A DNA stretch of 64,000 nt, taken from the NCBI RefSeq assembly GCF_003589595.1, contig NW_020653337.1:1723525-1787524 (forward strand). Reading direction: 5' to 3'. This DNA comes from Hyposmocoma kahamanoa. Taxonomy: Eukaryota; Arthropoda; Insecta; Lepidoptera; Cosmopterigidae. The notes beneath the pieces are model-generated. The model did not search any database and was not told the origin of the DNA. It saw only the letters and a program-made list of their open reading frames with translations. Both the position numbers and the translations under genes were made by a program. Within the stretch, counting starts at the first letter, position 1, and each line of letters opens with the position of its first letter. Below are positions 23,201 to 38,200 of the stretch, in pieces.

Positions 23201-26200
23201 CATAGGGTCACTATTCTATCCATTAGGACTTTTTCTGGGATTTTTAATTTTAGTTACGGGATTCGGATTTTTAATTGTCACTTTTTTAAATTGAACACTG
23301 TCGTTCCTTTATCTGACTTATTGCTGTAACTGGCATTTGGTGAATTTCTAGTAATATACGTTTTGTTTTTTTTTAATCGGTTCACAAAACTGGGTAAAAA
23401 TAAGGTAAAATTAAAGGTATTTGGTTAACACACGAGAACAATGTGCCCTACTAGATGTGAACACAACATTCCAATAAAAAAAATGGCACAAATATTAATT
23501 AAATGACAGTAATTAAAAATTTGTATCTAATATTTTGAGAAAACATGTAACAAACCCTGTAGTGCAGTCAACACATATGGTTTAACACTACACATCATGA
23601 CCTGGTTTCAATTACTTAACAATGAGTGTATGAATATAAAAAAAATAGTAGTAGTTCGTAGTAGAATATATAAAAAGGTGCATGACGATTAGTGGAGAAA
23701 GTATGCTTATGAAAGCTGTGTAAAACCATAATACTTATAATAAAACAAATAGTATTAGTCCGTGCAAAAGCAGCGCGGCTTGTACGTGTACACAGTCGGC
23801 ATAATCTCGAGGTACACTCGCGTTGCATAGCGCACGCACCATTCATCGTAGAATTGAAGTGTCACTCGAGTGTTTAAAAAATTATGTTAAGTAGTTGATG
23901 TATTTATGGCTATTTGAACAAGACTCCCCAAATTCAGAATTATTCAGCATTTTATTTCTATTTAATAATTATACTACCATAATCGGTAATTATAAGGTAT
24001 ATATGGTATATTATGTATTTAATATGGGTATACACCTGTCAGAATTATTATGTTATTACACATAGATAAACCTATCTTTTTCAGATCGATTGCAAACAAA
24101 CTAACGATTCGATCGTGACTATTGGGATTTGTAAAGAACCCGAAACTTTAATTTGTTTGAAAATACGAATGGAATCCATTTAGGTCCGAAAAAAAATTGT
24201 TTCATTTCCGATATAAGAAAACATTTATAATTTTTGCATGGCATATTACAGGACACGCTGTAATTTCCGTAAATTACAAATATTTGTATTTTAAAATGTT
24301 CATAGAAAGTGAAATAGGTTCACGGAGGATGCCCGTGAGCTTTGCAGCCTATAGTACCTTTACTTCTACCTTCTTTTCTCGCGTATACTTTCTTCTCTTT
24401 CTGACAAACCCACTGGTGGGTATATGCCACGATCTTGCGCTGGTGTCACCCAACTACAGCCTATAACGTCTACCTATCTCGTTGCAGGACGTGACACGGT
24501 TCTCTTACCATTTCTTGGCCACTATTCGGTTGTCTCGTTATACCATCTCTCTTTACTACACCTCCCTATGCCAATTGCTCCATTTTAGCTCTATAATCTG
24601 ATTGCCTATTTCTTGGATTGGCCTTGGAATCTGTTTGAGCCGGCCAAAAAAAGGTTTATGTAAAAAGACGTTGTGCGTTGTGTGCGACTTCAACTTTTTG
24701 TGACCGGCTTAATGCTATTTCGTATAGATGAGTGTGATTTTTCCCTTAATTACGTTTTCTTCTTCGTCTTTTTTGTTAGTGCTATTTAAATCGAACTTCA
24801 TTTATATTTAAACAATCCAATAGAAAAATAATTGAAAATCCTTTTGTTTCAGCTAGGGAATGATAAAAAGGTATATTGTGTTACGTTTTTTAATTCTTTT
24901 CTGTCTTCTTTGCTGTGTTGTGGGGAGTAGTTGGTATGGTAGGTAGGTTGATATGGGTTGGTTGGTATGGTCGTATTTATAAAGAAGACGACAGACGAAT
25001 TTTAGATCTGGCCCTATACTCTCGTTGTGCGTTCGTCATCCGTCCATAGCAATTACTGTCAAATAAGTAATACTCGACTAAATGAAAAGAGACATGATGC
25101 GAATGAAGCTTCATACTTCACATTGTGTTTTAACTTCCTCAAGTATTACTTATTTCACAGTAATTGTTGCGGACGGATGTCGATAGGAGAATGAGAGTAG
25201 ACCCCAGCGGCAGCGTGCTGATTTTGACGTGCGTCTCGAAATCAGATGGGTTTCTGAGCGAGAAGATGCACCTGATTCCTACTATATCTGTCTAATTTGT
25301 GAGTTAAATCAACTGTTGTTCCGATTTGAAATGTCAAAGTTTCCGATCGGCCAGTTGTGAATCGCAATTATGCATGTGCACCTCGACTCGGAAACGACGC
25401 AGTTTCCGATCGGGAGAGGCAATCAAAATCAAGCTGTTTGATAAATGGTGTACCCTCTATAAAAAACAGACGAATTTTTTTTTCATAAGGCAATCATCAT
25501 ACTTATTAACTGCATAATCGGCTTGAGCCGGCAACAAAAAGCTTTATATCCATACAATAACAATGAAAAAGACGTTGCGTGTAGTGCCTTTTTCGCTCTT
25601 ATTACGTGAATGTAAGCTTTTTGTTGGCTTAGTGCAGTTGCGACTACCTGGCAAAGAATTTCGACACTTTAAGGAAGAAAGGGCGTAAAAACCAAACTAC
25701 AAAGTTTATAAAAAGAGTGAAAAACAAAAATTGATGAATATTATATATGGTTCATATTTTTACTATGTTTACGTAAAAGAACGATTTTTTAATTTAATAA
25801 TAAAACTTTCAGTGGATAGATGGCCGGGGCATGAACATAACTATCGATAACATTTTAATAAAAAAGGCTATGCTAACCTAATGTTTTTTTTCCATATTTG
25901 TACTGTATCAAAGACGCGATGCTATTGGTCTTTATTTTGTCTTTGACAGTGTATATAGTGTTGGTGAATTACATGTCAGTGTGCTGGGCCTTTGTTCTCA
26001 CTAGTTCCGGTGGAAGTAGTCCCGGCGGAACTAGTGAAACTTTTTTTTCTCATTTGGGAGTATGTGTGAGAGGACTGTTTACTGAAAAGCCTAATTGTTT
26101 GATCTGTCGCCTCTCAAGTAGAGGCCGTGGGGTCAAATCCGAGCTCTTATCTCCGAGTTTCTCAGAACTTTGCGGTCAAGGAAAACATCGTGATGAAACC

Positions 26201-29200
26201 TGCACGTCGAAGAAGGTTCATAACCCTCGGAAAACATATAAAGTCCTCCAAACCATTGGGCCACTGTGTCAGACTATGGCCTTAAACCCTCGCCTGAGAG
26301 GAGACCCATATCCAGCAATGCGACTTATGAATGGGTTGATCATGTGTGATGTGTAATAGTAATACGTACTGCTCCTTGTGTAATTCCAATACTAATGTCA
26401 GACATAATTAATTAATTATTTTTTTAATTAGCTAAGAACTTTTATCATTTCTACAACATTGTTTAGTCCTTTTACTTTAGTAGCAGTCATTGTAAAAGAC
26501 TTGATCCAATGAAGTACTGCGTACTGTAAGTATTTACGGTCTCCGTCAGGATGGCGCCTAAAAAAGTATTATTAGCAATCACACGGAGAAGATAAACTGT
26601 CTTTTTTAAAAGATAACTTTTGTTAAGGCGTTTTAATATTTTTTTAAAATAACTGTACAGCCTACGACCGACAATGCGCTCCATCAGCACTTTACTCAAG
26701 CAAATAAATCTACTTATCAATTATTAAACTATCATTTTATAAGATTACGGATACATCGTACAATAACTTTTTATAGAAGCTTTATAGTAAATAGTTATAC
26801 AAAAAAAAGAAAATTTTATACAGCTAGAACCATGAAAAACGTAAAGTAGTCAGCCAAGCTGACGGCAGAATATTTGGCCACTTTATTTCTTTAATATTTC
26901 AGTTTAGCGCCAAGGTAGAAAATATGTCAATGAAAGTATTAAATAGTAGAAAATATGTAGTAAATAATGAGCACAATTTGATTCGTATATATCGTTTGGT
27001 CCAGCCATCCTAACGGACACTATTTCTGCTGTCAAGCAGTAGTGTAAACATTACTGCATTTTGGTTTTGAAGGGCTTGACTAAACTTGTTAACTTTACTT
27101 TTCAGGGTGACGGACGCAGTGCCTCTTAGGTCTTTGCGATTTAAAGCTGTCAGTGGCACTGTTATGAATAGCCGTGTCGCTTACGACCAGTCACACGACT
27201 TGTTCGTCTCGTCACTTGATAACAAAAAAAAATGTTTTTACGTCCTTTCTTCCTGATATATCAATTTAGTCGTATTTAACTGGCGTCACATACATTCGTA
27301 TTAAATGTATACTTTGCCACTTAATTATTGAGACGGCGATATCATAATACTTGGAAATAACGTACAGAAGTTCGTATTCTGTCGTCAGTCGTGCTCCTAA
27401 TGGACTTTAGTGTGTTCCTTAAGAGTGAGGCCAGACGAACGTAATTTTGTGAGTCGTGAGTTGCGTTATATATAATAATATAATATGCGCTGCATTCGGT
27501 TTCATATAAAAGTCCGGTTCATGCCACACGACCACGCAAAATAATAATAATAACGCACACACTCAACATAGCCCCGCACTAGGGAAACCCTGTGTCGCGG
27601 CTGCGATTGACGACCACAAATTATACCCAAACTCACAAGAGAAATAAATGTAGGTCATACAAATATTTCTCCCGGCCCGGGAATTGAACCTGGGACCTCT
27701 GCGTGACAGTCAACGGCCACGGTGAGTCGATAGATTACTCATAACTGCCTATGAGTAATCTATCGACTCACGCGCGTAATTACGACTGAATTTCGGTCGC
27801 ATGACTACAGCACCTCCATTACACTATATGACTTAAGCACCCTGTACAAACGCTTAAAAGCAACTGAATGAAATACGTTCGCCTAGCGCCCCAACCGAAT
27901 TACAAAATTGCGCTCGTCTGGCCTCAGCCTAACGTGCTTTTATAATTATTTCTTGTCTAAGTAGTGGGGGCATTTCTTGGCCAACATACATACTAACACG
28001 CTTATCTCTTACTGGAATTGATAAAAACCAAGAACCTCAACTTATTGTTCTCCTGACAAACCTCTTTCCCCAATCCTCCTTGTCCTCTTTCTCCGCTTTC
28101 TTTCACATACATAATTATGCCTTTATATAATAATGCAGTATTTCAGAATAACCACGATTTTCAATTGAGCATACAGCGATCAGCTAACCATTATATTTTA
28201 TTATGAAGAAGATCTTTTAACGCCAAAAATGTTTTAGGAAGATGGGTGATTTATTCACGATAAAGTTTCGCTCGCTCTGATTATCTGTGCTTAATTTAAA
28301 TTCAGTGACACTGCGTTATTTAAAGGCACCGATATAAAAATGAAACAACTTGAGAGGATAGCCAGCCCTACTGAACTGCGCGACCCTGTTAGTCATGTCG
28401 ATTTTGATATACATTGAAATAATGTACGAAATATGTAGATGTAAGTTGTTAACATAAGGAATTTATTACTGCTACCAGTAGCTCACTAGAGATGTTGCTT
28501 TAATAATTGTAATTAAATTTAATGAATGTCAGGATGTTTCAATTATTTTTTGTGAAATCACTGCACTAGATTGTTGTAACTATTAATACAAAGATCGAAC
28601 AATTAGAAAACTTCCTTCTATCGGCTGGATTCAAATCAACGTCTTCTAACAAACCGTAGCAGACGCTAAGCCAACTAAGCTGTAGAGAAATCGTTAAGAA
28701 ATAGATTTCTCGCAGATGGCGCTACGGCAGAAGAGTCATTAAAAACCAAAACAAATATCTGCTACAAGCACATAGAAATTCGTAAGGTCGGCTCGTTCGT
28801 TCCGTGGTTTAATTGGTGAAACATCCTAGCATTCAATAAACTTAATTACAATTATTAAAGCGACATTTCTAGTCAGCTGCTGGTAGCTGTAAAAGTACCT
28901 GGCTGAGTTAAGCAATAGATATCTTACAGAATTTATTACTTTGACTAGGTTCAAAATTATATATAATATAGAAAACATTATACATTGTCTTGAATCTTTT
29001 TGAGTCGCAAATCACAAGTTTTTGAATTCATATCGAATAAGGTTACCTATCAGTAGTCCGAAATGACATTTTCCAGAAATAACGTTTGGTCGAAATTTCA
29101 CAACCTCGAAAGTCATTTTGAGAGGAAAATGTTTTTTCTTTTAAACCGAACTTAACCTAACCTAATCGTATCTTTACGATAAACATTTAACATATCCTGA

Positions 29201-32200
29201 AAGAACAACTGTTTTGTTATAATTCGGTTTTCGGTGTAATGGAAATTCGAACAAACGTTATTTCGAACAAAAATCTTTCGACTTTGTGATAGGTTACCAT
29301 CGAATAATTTAACTGTATATTTATTAGAAATTGATTTCTCGATCAGTATAATAGATATAGTTAAAAGACGTTTGCAAGAAGTGCGAGCGCCAGACTATCC
29401 TCTTTGCGGTCATTTCCGTTCCATAGCCTCAGAAAAGTCCTATTCTTAGCTCTGAAATATATTTGTGTTAAATGTAGAATCTGCGCTAAGTAAGATCAAA
29501 AGCTCACAGGTAGGTGCATATGTGTATATTGATTTTAGTTTAACTTTAAAAATTACATAAAAATACAGAAATTTAGCTGCCACTTGTAAATCTGTAAGTA
29601 CTTGTGGATTGTTTGTTTTTTTTGTAGTTAATGTTTGGAAGTACACTGAAAGCAAGCCACACAGTTTACATTGTCCTACCTTTCGAGATATTAATTAAAA
29701 TGTATTATATTTCTCCATATTAAAAAAATCAAAATATTTTTTTTCTTGTAAACAATAAACATTTTCGAGAAATTACAAGAACAAAAATTGTCAGAAATGT
29801 TACATTTGTCCTATAAAAAGAAACTGGATCGGTATTCCACAAATTATGCATACGATTACGAATTATCAGCTTGGGCCTACTGTGGGACGATATTTTTAAC
29901 TGGTAATCTAGATTAACGCATGAGGTACTGTGGGGCTTCCATATAAAACTTAATTTAATAAGAGTAGCGGTTATTTAATGCAAATGTAGATAAACTTAAC
30001 CACATTTGTTATACTAATTGTGTACTCGAGAAAATATGGTGCATATTCAAAAGTTTAACAGCAAATTGTGCGCGGCTAACATCAAACAAAACAAAGAAAT
30101 ACTAAAGGAAGACACACGAAAACGTCTAAGGCGAGTAAAAGCGAAATACCTATTTGTTTTGTTTCGATAATCGATTCCACCATTGCACGATCCGCTAAAG
30201 AGCCCATCCCCACATCCTTGATTCGTGCATTCTGCAAACGTCACGTTCTTTCCTTCTTCGAACCCGCAGGATGTGGAATGGGCTCTCTCCTGAAGTGTTT
30301 CCTTTGCGTTAAGACAATTAGGTTCTTCTTGGCAAGTAAGGGTGTCACTACACTTATTAATGCGGAATTGGCTTGAACCTAAATATTTTTTGACCGGCTT
30401 AATGTGATTCAGTGTGGTGAGACCCTAACCAGGGCTCTCAATATTTTGCAACTCATAATACACAATTCCTCTGGTGCTGCAAACGTCAATAGTCTCGTCT
30501 GCTCGTTTGCCGCCTACATTACAGTAAAAAAAATATATACAGGGTGGAAAAAAAAACTGCGACATGAAGGGGAATTAAAATGTTTGAGATAGCTTATTTT
30601 ACTTAAAGCAAACATTATTTTATTTTTCTTAATATTAATTTATTCACCGAATTTTTTAAAAGCTTGCCTGAATCGGGCTTCGAACCAACTAAAAATGCAA
30701 AAAAATTAACTTAAGTTTTATTGTAAATGGATATAAGAAAGAAAGAAATCATTTATTCCTTGAAACACAGTGCACATGCATTTTATAATAATAATAATAA
30801 TTCTGATAATAATAGTAATAATAACCTAAGGATTAACTAAATACATATAATATATAGAGTACAAAGCGTGTGTGCTGTGCTGCCAAGGAAACCGTGACCC
30901 ACTCAGCTTGTTGTCGTCTCACATTCAAGTGCTACGACGCTGATTTTCAGCGGATCCGGCAGCAGAACACACGTGACACGGAACATAGTAGGCGACACTA
31001 AAGACATTGGATGACACAAGCCCATAATTATATTAATCTAAACACAAAACATGAACAGTCTATTCCATTAAGATACAATTAACGTAGTTACCATTTAATA
31101 AGTACTATGTCATGAGCAACAGATTACAATACAATTGAATGGAAATTAATATGATAAAATTGGAAAGTTATAAAATAGGGTATCAATATAAAATATAAAC
31201 AAATATCGAAAACACATTTCAACAAAATATTTACTTCACTAATTACTCCCTCAAGGTCACGTAGTGGACGGAGTTTGTCAAAAAAACGACACGCTTGATA
31301 CCTTTAAAAAAGAGCAACGTCGCCGTAGATTTATTTTTGTGGATTGGATCGATAATAAGGATAAAATCGCTCCAATGTGTCGTACAATTCCTATAAGTTC
31401 CTTTAAGTAAAATTAGCTATCTTAAGCATTTAAGACCACCTTCATTTCCCATTGATTTTTTCCGCCCTGTATATCGTATGTAAACGATATACAGTAAATG
31501 TATATATATATAAAGTAACTGTTTTTCAGTTGGTGCGAGAAGAACGAGCCATGTGGAATATGGCTGACAAGAATCAGGATGGGGCACTCGACTTCCAGGA
31601 GTTTGAGGTTTTTTTTCTTTTCATTTTTGTTGATATCATATACACACAAGACCACTTAATATTTCATTGTAAGTGTCGGTTAAGGCGAGGTTTTTTAATG
31701 TGAGCCTAGATTTTAGGAGGTGAGGTGGCTGTCACCACTCGCGTCGCGCCATCCGCGCACTTAAAATAAATGTGAATAAAATAAGAACAGGTGGAGGAAA
31801 TTTCACAAAGATCCGACATCAACAAGCGCCCGATGGCGACTAACGGGGCAGCGGGCGGCACGGCTTGTTGTTAAACCGCTAGGCAATTTACAAATTTTGA
31901 GATAAATGTGAATTACATAACTATAGAGCTTCAGTTGAAAACCAAAACTTAGCAGGTTCTCTGCAGTATCTAAATATCTCCATAAAAAAAAGTTATACTG
32001 TATATAAGGTAGATATTTTATACTTAAATACTTCGTTTTAGAGTTTTATTTTAGCGTGTTTTCCGGATTTTATATGATCGAATGAAGTACATCCTATCGA
32101 GGATCGATTATATAACCAGAAATAAAGACGAAATAAGGGTTATATACACCTGGTAACTCATCAGTGAAACATCACTTATACATATCAACTCTCGCTTGCA

Positions 32201-35200
32201 CTGAAATATAGATAACGCCAACAGCTGACCTGTGTGTACGTCTCCGTATATTCCAAATGTATTCTGTATTTATTGTAATAAAGATAATATCTCTAACAAT
32301 GGCGTCCTGTTCAATTAGGCGGTGTGGGGAAAAACAGCAAAACATCTAATTACAAAGCAAACGGAATCAAATTTCATCGGTAATTAAATATGAAATATGT
32401 AATTTTTCAATTTTCGTCCATTATAGCAAAGTTCAAGTTAACTGGTCGATTTGAAGTGACACAGTTGACGATACCCATTGACGACACCCGTCAATTGTTT
32501 CGAACTCGGGCTAGCCAATCGGAGCGCAGTCGTCACAGTAATGATATGGCAGAATAGTTTTCAAACAAATTAAATGACATTTCGTCTATATTTCTGGTTA
32601 TGTACTCGATGCTATCGTGTAACGAATTAGCACATTTTTTAGACAATATGCTTAGGTGTATTGTATATTTAAAAAAAAAAAAAAAAAAAAAAAGGTGTTT
32701 GTATATCCAGCAAAACAGATTTTCCCGGTAACTCGCCTTAACCATCTACGAACCACGGCTTAGACGATGTTGTCTATGCCCATCTCGTTGCAGAACGATC
32801 CACGTTCCTCTCCTTACTGCACTTGTTACCACCCCGCTTTTTTTAAAGATTACCAAATGACAGGACGAACAAGTCCTACGTAATAACTTTACTTGAACTA
32901 GTCTGCCATGCCGACGTCTCGGGTTCGATTCCCGGGCGGAGAGAAAAATATTCGTACGCCTTACTTTTATATCTCTCGTTAGTTAGGGTGTCATTTGTGG
33001 TTCTTTATGTGTGTGTCCATGGCACCCGCGGTACAGGGTTTCCCTAGTGCGGGGTTATGAGTGTGTGCGTTATTATTATAAGATTTGAGAGACACTGCCA
33101 CTGCCCCCGTCACCCAGAGACATAAGTTGACAAGTCTTATTTGTTTGTAATTTTACCAGCACCTTTAGGCCACAAATTCGCAACTGTGGTACGTTCAGCG
33201 GGTCCACGCCAACACAACGCATTAATGCTTACATTCAGGCTTAGCTTGGCGGCAGAAATAGGTAAGGTAACAGTACATCCCTGGGCGAACTCTTTTAATC
33301 TGCCTCTCATGATTCATTAAAAAAAATTATATATAAAAAACTATAATTATATTGAATCAAATAAGTGAATGACCAAATGACCTTGATATTTGCGCTCATA
33401 TCGTCTGTTTCAAATAACAGACTGAAACTGAAATGCTCACGTTGTTATCGATTTATCGCAAAATGTAATAGTCGATTGCAAGTTTTATTATAACATTCGC
33501 ACGAGTAACTTGGTTCTATAATTGGTTTTCTACACCACAAAAAAGCCGTATAAAAAGTAGGGCAACGGTTGATTTATTACCACAAAACCTGTCTTTAATC
33601 GCTATTCTCAAACTAACCTACGTTTCAGGCTCTTTACAGGTCCCATAGTCAAGGCTAGTTAAGATTTCTATTCACAGCGGTGACCGTGGCTCCTGTACAG
33701 ATCCCAAAATAAAAAATAAAAAAAATTAAGTGTTTATTAAAAACGAACTTTACTACAGGCCTACCGCTTAACTGAGTCGATTCCTGATATAAGCTGCACG
33801 GTGCGGGAGGAGTGACAGGTTACGTAACAGTTATGTCGCGCTGCACACGGGATAACTTCAACAAGATTTTTCTGACGATATTCTATTCTTGTCTATTCAA
33901 TTATCAAAGAAAAAAACTATTTCATTGATATGATTTCATTGATGAAATGAATAGACAACTGCGCAAAAGTGTTGCACGCTTGCGTGCAGCTAGGGATTGC
34001 AGTCGATAAATATTCTATCGACTATCGATTGTATATTGGTCACGCTTAGGGAATAAATAACTGAACTTTTTTTCATTTGAACCATCCTCGACCATTATTC
34101 ATCCAAATACTGAGCACACGTTCATTTGAATTGTCAATTTTTGTAAGTTCACACATACAGTATATTCAGAACTATGTTTATGAAAAATACAAAAACGAGA
34201 CATATTAAAGTTTTTCATTTTGATTTAATATAGATAATCAAATCCGGCTATTCTTGTTGAATAAAAGAATAAATATTTATATTAGTAGGCCATCTGTCAA
34301 AATAAGAATAAAGAAGGCAATAACGCAATTGGTAATCATTTGAACGTCGTAACTTTCACATATCATCCATTTTTGGCAAAATTTTATCTTTCATAATCTA
34401 TCGAAAACGACTACATAACTAGGTATATAAAATTTTATGAAAACTGGCAACCCTTTTTTTTTTACCCTACAAACCAAAATCACAGATTTTAAGCACTTTT
34501 TTCAATGGACTTGCTATTGAATATCGTCAGAAAAATCTTGTTAAAATGATCCCGTGTGCAGCGTAAACAGTCACTCCTTCCGCACCGCGCAGCTACCTCA
34601 GGAAACTACTTAGTGCAGCGGTATGCCTGTAATTACAAGGTAATAAAGTAAAAAAAAAATTTACTTATCAGTGGCGAGACGTGAAAATAGTTTTTAGTAA
34701 AGCCGGAGCAAAACAAAAAAACACTCGCCGTAACAAGTGGCGCCTTGGTGACAATTAAACACAGCACTTATTAGCACACGGGATACTAGTACACTTTATT
34801 TCACTGGTTAACTATTCTACACGCAAAATTGAATGTATTACTACATTCAAAATATGTATAATATTTGATAATAAACACTGTTACTTATAAGATTTTAGTA
34901 CTTTAGTGCTACCCACTTAAATCGATATAAAGAACAGTTTACTGAACTTACCTTTTCATACGGTGTTTGTTACAGATCGTAAATTAAATATTGTTAAATT
35001 TATACCTACTGTGTTTTGTGTTCACATCATCCCCGCTGTTGTATTGATTGATATCGTATAATTAAATTCTTAGTTTGCTTTTTGTTTTTATTTGTGGTTT
35101 TTGTACAATAGTTCAATAGTTTCCAGTAACTTTTCAATATTTAGAATCAAAATCAAAGTCAAAGATTATTTATTCCATAGGCAAAATAAATTTACACTTG

Positions 35201-38200
35201 AAAACGTCACAGTTAAGCTACTGCTTAATAATATTACTTTCAAAACTTAACAAAATAAGAAACTAAACAATAAGAAAAAAGCTGGTCGTTCTATAAATGA
35301 CACTGTTGCTGTACAGATGTTCTCAAACCCAGAGGAGCATCCCGAGATGCACGGGTTCCTGGTGAACCAGACGCTGCGCGAGAAAGACGTCGATCGTGAC
35401 GGAATGATCGACTTCCAGGAGTACGTCGGCGAGCGCGGTAAGCCTACCTACACCATTTATATACAATTGTAATGGCCATTATATTATTATATAACCAACG
35501 GTCGGAATAGGGTGTTGAATGAGTAGATAAATGTATACATACAGATACAAGGAATGACATGGAGTGGTTAAAACCACCGACTATTAATTTATTACTTTTT
35601 TCGGATTCGGGATTTCCGGAAATTTTACTGCATCGTAGGATAATTTAAAATATTATGTATATAGGTCAATCACTATAGGTCAATTTTACAACATCATACC
35701 AAAGTACTGGCATGTCATAATTATGTCAAAATCCGCCAGGTACATCATTACATTTACATTATACAAGGTGTTAAAAATTAGGCAATCTTGGCTCCAAGTT
35801 ATAGTCGAATACACACATCGAGATGAGCGTCATTCCAAGGTGAATAAGTTATCGTAATAATAACTGATGTACACACATCAAAAGTATCTAGGTGTCAAGC
35901 ACCATTTTGTCAATTACTGAAAATACGTTTTTTTATTTTTTTCACACCAATTATTTTTTTGGTCGTTTTCATAATTTAAAAAATAAATAAATGAAGGAAT
36001 AATTTTATAAATTTATATAGATATTTTTTTTTAACTTTAATAGGGTAATCAACAGTTTAAAAAAGAATATCTTGAATATTTTAATTTTTTTATTACACGC
36101 GAAACTTTGTAAGTGTGTGTTAGTTTTGTGGTGTTTGTGTAACATCAAAATCCTTGACAACGTCAGGAAATACTCGTTGTTTCCTAGATTTGCCGATGTG
36201 TCTGTATTCTTTACGTCTTTTCTACGTCCTGTCAAGTACAGTCGTGGTCACTTGAAGTTGTATCTTCCAAGAATTGATTATATTCTATCACAGAAGAGTT
36301 AGTTAACACTTCAGCTTATACACATTTAATTTCGGACTTCGAATCTGTTTATCGGGCTTTAAGAGTCTCAATTGTAGGGTTAAAACCTAATTTGTCAGTT
36401 TTTTAAATAACGTAAATGTTGATTATCAGAGTTAATGCTACGACACAAAGGACAGTAAGTGTGTGAGAATATGATGATATACCACAACATGTTTTAAATT
36501 CATGGCGCACGAAATTATAGCACTTTAGAATTAGAAGTAACAATCTGAGGCATCTATGTGTAGATGGGAGCTGTTAAACCCTTGATTATTTCTTATACGA
36601 AACAGTAACATCAAATCCATGGCAACACTAATGATCATGAATCATTTACGTCATATACAACATAGAACATGCTTCTGAACCGTAGTATGTGAATTAATTT
36701 TTTCGTAAAAGTTGTTATAATTGGATCCTGAACAGCGATAACGTGTCAACTGACACGATCATAGTTTTGCCAGGGCTCCGTCATTCGCTCGAGGTTCCGC
36801 GATGATTGCCTACCGCAGAATGTACCGCCAACTGTGTAAACGCTCAAACAAGTCTTTCATTTACATTACAGTTCTTGTACAACCCCAGCATTCGGTTCCG
36901 CGCGACTGCACACGGCGGGCAACGTTATTTTCACTTCTCTGAGCGCGTGCTTAGGTTCCTTTTTCCTCGTAGTGACCGCCTGGTTTCATTAGTCAGATTT
37001 AGTACGCTATTATAGCGTATGTATTTTCGGTTTTGCATGAGAGTGATGTATTTGTTACATGGTAACTATTATAAGATCTATGGTTTTGCGAAAATGGTTT
37101 TTGATAGTTTGTTTCAAAATTTACTTTTGAAACAAACTTGAAAATTAAAACTTTTACTGTTGTGCTTGTAGTTATTGGGGAATTATAGTAATAAATCAGA
37201 ACAATGCGTCATTCCTGCCTCCGTGGCCGAGCGGTTACCACGCTGGATTGCTACGCAGAGGTCCCAGATTCGATTCCCGGGCCGGGAGAAATATTTAAAT
37301 GACCAACATTTATTTATCTCGTGAGTTTGGATGTAATATGTGGTTGTCTATGTAACTCCATGCGCGATTCAGGGTTTCATAAAGAATAAAAAAAAATTAG
37401 AACTCAAAATCAACGAAAAAATCATTAGGTGCCATTTTTGCACAACTATGGACATGTTCGTTGACACGTTATTGTACATCAGCATCCAATTAATTTCACG
37501 TTGGATGGGTACGGTGACGTTTCTAGAGATCTAGTGATGTAAAATCGAATGACAAAAAATACGATTAAATGAATTCTATATTCATTATGAATTATCTCGA
37601 TATGATATTTAAAAGCAATAATTTCAGAGCAAACAATCAAACTCATTAACTAACTCTTATTTTACTGGCAGATTAACACCTCTTGTTCCGTAATTAATCG
37701 AACTCTATACATTTTGAATAAAAAAAAAGCTATTGTTTTAAGTGTCATGGCCTTCCGAACTTGCTTTCATAATATTATACGATTCGTTCTATATTAAAAA
37801 AAAAACGAAAAAAGCTACGTACTAACGACATGCACATTCATTATCGTGTAGTTTTGTAATATACACATGACGCCATTTGCAACGCACCTTTGTTGAATGT
37901 TTTGGTAGTTAGTGACCCTGGGAACAATCTAGATGTTTCTACTCGATTACGACTAGGCCAGTAGAAGATTTTTCGTTTCACTGTGCTCGTTCGTACCGTT
38001 ACTCATACAAGACAATATTATAATAATAATAATAAATGTATTTATTTCAGAAACTTACAGACAAATTTCTCATTGACAGTGTTAAGAGCTCTCATGCCAA
38101 GAAAGTTTTGACGTTGACTCCGCCCAAATTTGTGAAACAAATATATGCCTAAAATTCGAGTGACATGCGACAGGAGATGTTGAATTTTGCGCATTAAAAG

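Larger units (their letters stand above)
27423..27929. mobile_element. Harbinger-type element carrying a nested SINE
   Basis: The left end GAGTGAGGCCAGACGAACG and right end CGCTCGTCTGGCCTCAGCC form inverted repeats. TAA flanks both sides (27420-27422 and 27930-27932). The inside shares ATGCGCTGCATTCGGTTTCA with the element at 3416-4070. A family A SINE (27540-27721) is inserted in the middle and is followed by a perfect hairpin. Confidence 0.75.

Noticed and set aside
25898..26356. 152-codon open frame on the plus strand with a hydrophobic start
   Set aside because: Its second half is a family D interspersed repeat also found at 5425 and 63085, and the first half is AT-biased intron sequence. 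There are no splice sites or family motifs.
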